A DNA stretch of 8,436 nt from Chloroflexota bacterium (lineage in GTDB: Bacteria; Chloroflexota; Limnocylindria; Limnocylindrales; CSP1-4): assembly GCA_027457005.1 (NCBI GenBank), contig DAIDTV010000064.1, positions 1 to 8,436 of the forward strand, in the 5' to 3' direction. Shown here in pieces: positions 4,618-8,436 of this stretch. Position numbers and translations under genes: made by a program. A model generated the notes under the pieces. That model was given only the letters and a program-made list of their open reading frames with translations. It searched no databases and had not been told where the DNA came from. How positions within the stretch are numbered: position 1 is the first letter of the stretch; every line of letters begins with the position of its first letter.

Positions 4618-5540
4618 TGCGCTCCATCGTCACTGTCACGCTCAACCCGGCCATCGATCGGACCGTCTGGATCGACCGGCTCGAGCCGGGCGCGACGCAC
4701 CGCACGTCGATGTCAAGGGCCGCGATCGGCGGCAAGGGGATCAACGTGGCACGTACCGCCGGCAGGCTCGGGGCCCCGGTGGTCGCGCTGGGCGTCGCCG
4801 GCGAGGACCAGGCGGCCCGCATCGAGCAGCACCTGGCGGCTCGCGGGATCCGCGCGCGCTTCGTCGGGATCGAAGGGGAGACCCGGACCAACCTGAAGCT
4901 CATCGAGCAGACGGATGGCCGCATGACCGAGATCAACGGCACCGGGCCCGAGGTCGGCCCGGAGATCCTCGACGCACTCGCCGCCGACCTGTTCGAGACC
5001 GTGGCGCGCGAGCGCCCCGCCGTGGTGGTGATGGCGGGCAGCCTCCCGGCCGGGGTCCCCGTCGACATCTACGCCCGCTGGACGCGGGAATTGCGCCGGA
5101 GCGCCGGCGAGGTTGCGACCATCGTCGACGCCAGCGACGAGCCGCTGACGCGAGCCATCGGCGCCGGGCCGTTCCTGGTGAAACCCAACCGCCTGGAGGC
5201 CGAGACGATCCTGGGGCGCGCGATCGGCGGCGACGACGATGCCTGCCGGGCGGCCCTGGAGATCGTCGGGCGGGGCCCGCGGGCCGTGCTGCTCTCGCTC
5301 GGCGCGGACGGAGCGGTGGCGGCCCTGGGAAGCGCCGCACAGGCATTCGCGGCCGGGGCAATCGAGGCGGCCCCCGGGCGGCTCACGACGACGGTGGGCG
5401 CCGGCGACGCCATGGTGGCGCGCCTCGCCGTCGAGCTCGCCGGGAGAGACCCGGCCGAACCCATCGCCCCGGACGCATTCTTCGCCGCCTGCCGGCTCGC
5501 CGTCGAGCAAGCCGCGGCCCACATCGCCACAGGAGGTTGA
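4617..5540 (+). CDS. fruK: 1-phosphofructokinase
   Basis: Cytosolic PfkB-family kinase, 307 residues (family about 300-315), that converts fructose 1-phosphate plus ATP to fructose 1,6-bisphosphate. Motifs are TVTLNPAIDRTV (5-16, the fructose-1-phosphate-kinase N-terminus), the first PfkB signature GGKGINVAR (near 39-47), TRTNLKL, the MAGSLPAGVP block, VKPNRLEAE, and the C-terminal TTVGAGDAM, whose aspartate is the catalytic base. The ATG at 4617 overlaps the fruR stop by one base and follows GGAGGAGGA (4602-4610) at a six-base spacing. A GTG directly before it is in frame but less likely. The EIIA gene starts five bases after the stop. The NPAIDRT start and position next to fructose PTS genes favour 1-phosphofructokinase over tagatose 6-phosphate kinase or 6-phosphofructokinase II, which share the fold. 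Confidence 0.93.
   Translation: MRSIVTVTLNPAIDRTVWIDRLEPGATHRTSMSRAAIGGKGINVARTAGRLGAPVVALGVAGEDQAARIEQHLAARGIRARFVGIEGETRTNLKLIEQTDGRMTEINGTGPEVGPEILDALAADLFETVARERPAVVVMAGSLPAGVPVDIYARWTRELRRSAGEVATIVDASDEPLTRAIGAGPFLVKPNRLEAETILGRAIGGDDDACRAALEIVGRGPRAVLLSLGADGAVAALGSAAQAFAAGAIEAAPGRLTTTVGAGDAMVARLAVELAGRDPAEPIAPDAFFAACRLAVEQAAAHIATGG
5531..5536 (+). promoter_or_regulatory. Ribosome binding site for the EIIA gene, inside fruK
   Basis: AGGAGG lies just before the fruK stop codon and nine bases ahead of the ATG at 5546. A TTG at 5537 is in frame but abuts this site and cannot be served by it, so the ATG is preferred. Confidence 0.75.
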
Positions 5541-5545
5541 AACCG

Positions 5546-6058
5546 ATGCCCGACACCACCGTACGCGACCTGATCGGCCCGGAGTCGATCGTTCTCGAGC
5601 TCGCCGCGCGGGGCCGCGACGACGCGATCCTCGAACTGGCTCGTCGCCTCGAGGCCCTGGACGCGGTGGACGACGCGCGCCTCGTCGCCGAGGCCGCACT
5701 CGAGCGCGAGGCAATCGGGAGCACCAACATCGGCTTCGGGGTCGCGATCCCGCACGCGAAGAGCGCGCATGTGCTGCGGGCCGCGCTGGCATTCGGGCGT
5801 CGCAACGCCGGCGTGGAATGGCCCGGCGAGGCGGTGGCGGACGCCGGCGCGTCGCCCGACGCCGAACGCGAGGTGCACAGCGTGGACCTCATCTTCCTGA
5901 TCACGAGCCCCGAGCACGCGAGCGACGACCACCTGCGCATGCTGGCCGCCCTCGCCCGGGCCCTGATGCACGACGACTTCCGCGACGCACTCCGCACCAG
6001 CACGACGGCCGATGCGGTGATGGAGCTGCTCACGGGAAGGCTGACCCTCGCCTCGTAG
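5546..6058 (+). CDS. PTS fructose-type EIIA component
   Basis: 170-residue cytosolic EIIA of the fructose/mannitol family (PTS_EIIA_2), which carries phosphate from HPr to EIIB. The active-site block GFGVAIPHAKS puts the phosphorylated His at 70. The second conserved His, 129, lies in DDHLRMLAALA. REAIGSTNIG (54-63) is the usual preceding segment. The free EIIA here differs from the many systems that fuse it to EIIB-EIIC or HPr. Between the strand at 80-92 and the VDLIFLI strand (113-119) there is a roughly 15-20 residue acidic/Ala stretch (about 94-112), where typical members have a short turn, so a surface loop is enlarged. It starts five bases after fruK, is followed 54 bp later by the permease gene, and is clearly in the same operon. 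The gene is often named fruB-like or ptsN-like, but the name is not settled by sequence. Confidence 0.9.
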   Translation: MPDTTVRDLIGPESIVLELAARGRDDAILELARRLEALDAVDDARLVAEAALEREAIGSTNIGFGVAIPHAKSAHVLRAALAFGRRNAGVEWPGEAVADAGASPDAEREVHSVDLIFLITSPEHASDDHLRMLAALARALMHDDFRDALRTSTTADAVMELLTGRLTLAS

Positions 6059-6112
6059 CACGACCTGCCGAACGCACGTCGGGATCACGCAGCACATCGG
6101 AAGGAGTCCGTC

Positions 6113-7570
6113 ATGGCAGTCCAGCGCCTGGTCGCGATCACATCCTGCCCGACCGGGATCGCCCACACCTACATGGCCGCCGAGGCCCTCAGCAAGGCCG
6201 CGGCCGAGGCGGGCATCGCGATCAAGGTGGAGACCCAGGGGAGCATCGGCGCAGAGAACCGGATCACCGACGAGGAGGCGGCACAGGCAGACGCCGTCAT
6301 CATCGCCGCGGACACCAACGTTGCCGAGGACCGGTTCGCCGGGAAGCCGATCGTGCATGCCTCCACGGGCGACGCAATCCGCAACGCCGCCGGGCTGATC
6401 GCGCAGGCGGCACAGCTCGCGAGCGCCGCGCCCGTGCCGGCCGCCGGGGGCGGCGCACAGCCCGCCGCGCAGGGCGACTACCTGGCCCGCATCTCGGCCG
6501 CGAAGGAGCAGCGGAAGTCGAGCCAGAAGGGCCCCTACAAGCACCTCATGAGCGGCGTCTCGTTCATGATCCCGTTCGTCGTCGCGGGCGGCATCCTGAT
6601 CGCGCTCTCGTTCGCGTTCGGCATCCATGCCTACGAGCAGCAGGGCACCCTCGCCGCGGCGCTCTACCGGATCGGGGCGCAGTCGGCGTTCGCGCTCTTC
6701 GTGCCGATCCTGTCCGGGTACATCGCGTATTCGATCGCCGATCGCCCGGGTCTCGCGCCCGGGATGATCGGCGGGTTGATCTCGACCCAGGTCGGCGCCG
6801 GCTTTCTGGGGGGCATAATCGCGGGCTTCCTGGCCGGATACCTCGCGCTCTGGCTGGTCCGGACGATCCATCTCCCCCGGACCCTGCAGGGCCTCATGCC
6901 GGTCCTCATCGTGCCGCTCCTGACCTCCCTCGTCGTAGGGCTCGTGATGATCTACGTCGTCGGCGAGCCGATCAAGGCGGTCACCACCGACCTGACGACC
7001 TGGCTCAAGGGCCTGACCGGCGGCAGCGCGATCGTGCTCGGCCTGATCCTGGGCCTGATGATGGCGTTCGACATGGGCGGCCCGGTGAACAAGGCGGCCT
7101 ACACCTTCGCCGTGGGCCTGCTGGCATCGAACGTCTACACGCCCATGGCCGCGGTCATGGCCGCCGGCATGGTGCCTCCGCTCGGGCTCGCGCTGGCCAC
7201 CGTCATCGCCCCCCGCAAGTTCAACGCGGAGGAGAAGGAGGCCGGCGAGGCAGCCTGGGTGCTGGGCCTGTCGTTCATCACCGAGGGAGCCATCCCGTTC
7301 GCCGCGGCGGATCCCTTCCGGGTGATCCCCAGCATCATGACCGGCTCGGCGATCACGGCGGCGATGAGCATGGCCTTCGGGATCCAGCTCCGGGCACCGC
7401 ACGGCGGCGTGTTCGTCCTCCCGATCCCGAACGTGCTCACGGACCTGCCGCTGTACGTCCTGTCGATCGTGGTGGGCACGGTGGTCACCGCCGTGGTGGT
7501 GTCGACGCTGAAGCGCCCCGTCGCGGAGGCAGAGCCGGCCGGCGTCCTGGCCGAGCCTGCGGCGGCCTGA
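6113..7570 (+). CDS. fruA: PTS fructose permease, EIIB-EIIC fusion
   Basis: Membrane component that imports and phosphorylates fructose to fructose 1-phosphate, 485 residues. The EIIB domain (about 1-105) starts with VAITSCPTGIAHTYMAAEAL, giving phosphorylated Cys12. An Ala/Pro/Gly linker (104-121) joins it to EIIC (about 140-470). EIIC shows FMIPFVVAGGILIAL (151-165), GYIAYSIADRPGLAPGMIGG (202-221), FDMGGPVNKAAY (319-330) and the conserved FITEGAIPFAA (388-398), which is part of the sugar site in this family. About nine or ten hydrophobic segments can be traced. There is a single EIIB domain, not the duplicated EIIB'-EIIB of E. coli FruA. AAGGAG (6101-6106) precedes the ATG by six bases. Fructose is the best substrate guess, given fruK next door. 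Mannose-type variants of this family exist, so the substrate is well supported but not proven. Confidence 0.94.
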   Translation: MAVQRLVAITSCPTGIAHTYMAAEALSKAAAEAGIAIKVETQGSIGAENRITDEEAAQADAVIIAADTNVAEDRFAGKPIVHASTGDAIRNAAGLIAQAAQLASAAPVPAAGGGAQPAAQGDYLARISAAKEQRKSSQKGPYKHLMSGVSFMIPFVVAGGILIALSFAFGIHAYEQQGTLAAALYRIGAQSAFALFVPILSGYIAYSIADRPGLAPGMIGGLISTQVGAGFLGGIIAGFLAGYLALWLVRTIHLPRTLQGLMPVLIVPLLTSLVVGLVMIYVVGEPIKAVTTDLTTWLKGLTGGSAIVLGLILGLMMAFDMGGPVNKAAYTFAVGLLASNVYTPMAAVMAAGMVPPLGLALATVIAPRKFNAEEKEAGEAAWVLGLSFITEGAIPFAAADPFRVIPSIMTGSAITAAMSMAFGIQLRAPHGGVFVLPIPNVLTDLPLYVLSIVVGTVVTAVVVSTLKRPVAEAEPAGVLAEPAAA

Positions 7571-7591
7571 TATCCAGGGCCCGATACCCAC

Positions 7592-7601
7592 GTAGTACTA
7601 C
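7592..7601. other. 10-bp perfect palindrome after the PTS operon
   Basis: GTAGTACTAC is self-complementary and sits in the locally less GC-rich spacer between the permease stop and the GC-rich inverted repeat. It could be a regulator site for the downstream zinc-ribbon gene. There is no second copy in the window to support that. Confidence 0.25.
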
Positions 7602-7603
7602 CA

Positions 7604-7650
7604 GGACGGCCGTGGCCCGGCCCGGACGGGCTATTGAGCCGCGGCCGTCC
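7604..7650 (+). terminator. Inverted repeat downstream of the PTS operon
   Basis: GGACGGCCG (7604-7612) pairs exactly with CGGCCGTCC (7642-7650). The 29-nt interval holds a smaller nested stem (GCCC/GGGC within 7620-7631), so a branched hairpin is possible. It begins 33 bases after the fruA stop and is the natural end point of the operon. It lacks a T-tract, so termination strength is uncertain. A TTG at 7634 that would lengthen the next gene lies in its loop. Confidence 0.55.
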
Positions 7651-7696
7651 GGATCCCATCCTTGCAGCGGACAACTCCGCAGCGAGCCGAACCGCG

Positions 7697-8296
7697 ATGG
7701 GGGCCCCTCTCCACTGCATCTTCTGCGGCACCGCGAACGGTCCGGGCGACCGCTTCTGCCAGCTGTGCAGGCAACCGCTGGGATCGCTGACCGAGCCGCC
7801 GGCGACGGCCGCCGCGTCGGCACGCGACTCGAGCATGCGGAGTGGCGTGCGGAGTCACGCCGCTGCCCTCCTGGTCGCTGCCGGCATGGTCCTGGCCGCG
7901 TCCGCCACCGCCTTCGCCGCCCGCGGCCCGCTCCTCGACCTCGCCTCGCACGTGGTCCCGCAGTTCGCCCCGGCCCCCGCCAACGTCGAACCGCCCGTGC
8001 CGCTCGTGCCCGCCGCGACCGACACTCCGGCACACGCCCCTGCGGCCGCCCCCACCTGTGGTCCCGCGAGCGAGCACGGACAGGGCGTCGCCAAGGGGCG
8101 ATCGCAGGCGGGGTGCACGCCGGTGGCGACGCCAAAGGCGCACGGACAACCCGAGCGAACGGCGAAGCCGCATGCGACCCCGGAGCCACAGGGCCTCGAG
8201 TCGGCACCGGGCCGCTCGTCGACCGACCGGCAGCCCAAGGCGACAACCGGAGCACAGCGGAACGGCGGGGCCGCGGGCCCTTCCAGCGATCACTGA
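7697..8296 (+). CDS. Zinc-ribbon single-pass membrane protein with Pro/Ala-rich tail
   Basis: I do not recognise a named family. From the ATG at 7697 the protein has 199 residues in three parts. Residues 6-25 are a zinc ribbon with C7-x2-C10 and C21-x2-C24 (HCIFCG and RFCQLC), ten residues between the pairs. A linker with basic residues (R43, R48, R52) leads to a membrane helix at 54-75. Then come about 120 low-complexity residues rich in Pro, Ala, Thr and Gly, with two lone cysteines (C121, C140) and scattered His/Lys. The positive-inside pattern puts the zinc ribbon in the cytosol and the tail outside. The frame opens at a TTG (7634), but that would add 21 non-homologous residues within the terminator-like hairpin, so the ATG is preferred. 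No clear ribosome site is seen. Such ribbons often mediate protein contacts. No function is assigned. Confidence 0.7.
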   Translation: MGAPLHCIFCGTANGPGDRFCQLCRQPLGSLTEPPATAAASARDSSMRSGVRSHAAALLVAAGMVLAASATAFAARGPLLDLASHVVPQFAPAPANVEPPVPLVPAATDTPAHAPAAAPTCGPASEHGQGVAKGRSQAGCTPVATPKAHGQPERTAKPHATPEPQGLESAPGRSSTDRQPKATTGAQRNGGAAGPSSDH

Positions 8297-8303
8297 GCCG
8301 CGT

Positions 8304-8371
8304 CCGCCCCCGGGGCTGGCGACCGCCCCCGGGGCTGGCGACCGGCCCCCCGGGGCTGGCGACCGCCCCCG
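8304..8371. repeat. Three and a half tandem 19-21 bp GC-rich repeats
   Basis: Unit CCGCCCCCGGGGCTGGCGA occurs at 8304-8322 and 8323-8341, then a 21-bp variant with two extra bases at 8342-8362, then a partial unit at 8363-8371. At each junction GGGGC-T-GG pairs with CC-GCCCC around a CGA loop, giving three potential hairpins in a row (8312-8329, 8331-8349 and 8352-8369). The array lies between the stop of the zinc-ribbon gene and the apparent stop of a minus-strand gene. A two-way terminator or expandable slippage tract is plausible. Confidence 0.8.
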
Positions 8372-8393
8372 CCCGGCGTCCGCACGGCGACGC

Positions 8394-8436
8394 TCAGAAC
8401 TCCTCCAGGCACCACGGCGCCCGCTCGACCGCGACC
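8394..8436 (-). CDS. Possible C-terminal end of a truncated minus-strand gene
   Basis: Read from the right edge on the minus strand, one frame gives V-A-V-E-R-A-P-W-C-L-E-E-F followed by TGA (8394-8396). Codons have G or C in every third position except the stop, like the confirmed genes, and the frame is open to the window edge. The tandem hairpin array lies just beyond the stop, as expected of a gene end. Thirteen codons are too few to identify a family, and the call could be chance. Confidence 0.3.
   Translation of the reverse strand, partial: VAVERAPWCLEEF

Noticed and set aside
3552..4700. 382-codon minus-strand frame over fruR
   Set aside because: Antisense to a clear DeoR-family gene, running through the promoter region into the HPr gene in a different frame. 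Ser/Arg/Thr-rich shadow translation.
5069..7591. 840-codon open frame on the minus strand across fruK, EIIA and EIIBC
   Set aside because: It is antisense to three well-supported genes and its translation is Arg/Asp/His/Gly-rich with no recognisable domain. Long antisense frames are expected in DNA this GC-rich.
8304..8371. CRISPR array
   Set aside because: Units are head-to-tail with no unique spacers and are too short and GC-biased.

Overview
This is a very G+C-rich bacterial segment. Third codon positions are almost always G or C, and genes are tightly packed with strong AGGAGG-type ribosome sites. No tRNA, rRNA, CRISPR array, transposase or phage gene is visible, so it looks like chromosomal DNA. 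The codon bias, a glycosylase of the HhH-GPD subfamily known mainly from Actinobacteria, and the wording of the 6-phosphogluconolactonase active site suggest a high-GC Actinomycetota or Chloroflexota (for example Limnocylindria-like) lineage. I cannot decide between them from sequence alone.

Left part (1-3234), housekeeping and envelope genes. The window opens inside a 6-phosphogluconolactonase gene (pentose phosphate pathway). It converges on a PAP2-type membrane phosphatase on the minus strand. Behind that, also on the minus strand, is a secreted two-repeat protein of the COG4315/PF03640 type, with a C-terminal membrane segment and a degenerate sortase-like motif. A divergent promoter region leads to an HhH-GPD-fold base-excision-repair-like protein on the plus strand.

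Centre (3340-7570), a fructose PTS module. HPr (minus) is divergent from a plus-strand operon of DeoR-family regulator (fruR-like), 1-phosphofructokinase (fruK), a free-standing fructose EIIA, and a fused EIIB-EIIC permease. In the expected pathway HPr~P phosphorylates EIIA, which passes phosphate to the EIIB cysteine. EIIC imports fructose as fructose 1-phosphate, and FruK makes fructose 1,6-bisphosphate. Enzyme I (ptsI) is not in the window. The 180-bp divergent region holds the clearest regulatory signal here: a near-consensus sigma-70 promoter inside a tandem array of TGCGCA boxes spaced 21, 21, 19 and 20 bp apart. It is a strong candidate for the operator of the adjacent DeoR-family repressor.

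Right part (7571-8436). A GC-rich inverted repeat follows the PTS operon. Next is an orphan protein with an N-terminal zinc ribbon, one membrane segment and a Pro/Ala-rich tail outside the membrane. A cluster of three 19-21 bp tandem repeats able to form hairpins separates it from what may be the last codons of a minus-strand gene cut by the window end.

No intergenic stretch exceeds 300 bases. I see no wholly new multi-gene system. The most distinctive items are the phased operator array, the surface-anchored repeat protein, the glycosylase lacking the usual catalytic residues, and the zinc-ribbon membrane protein.
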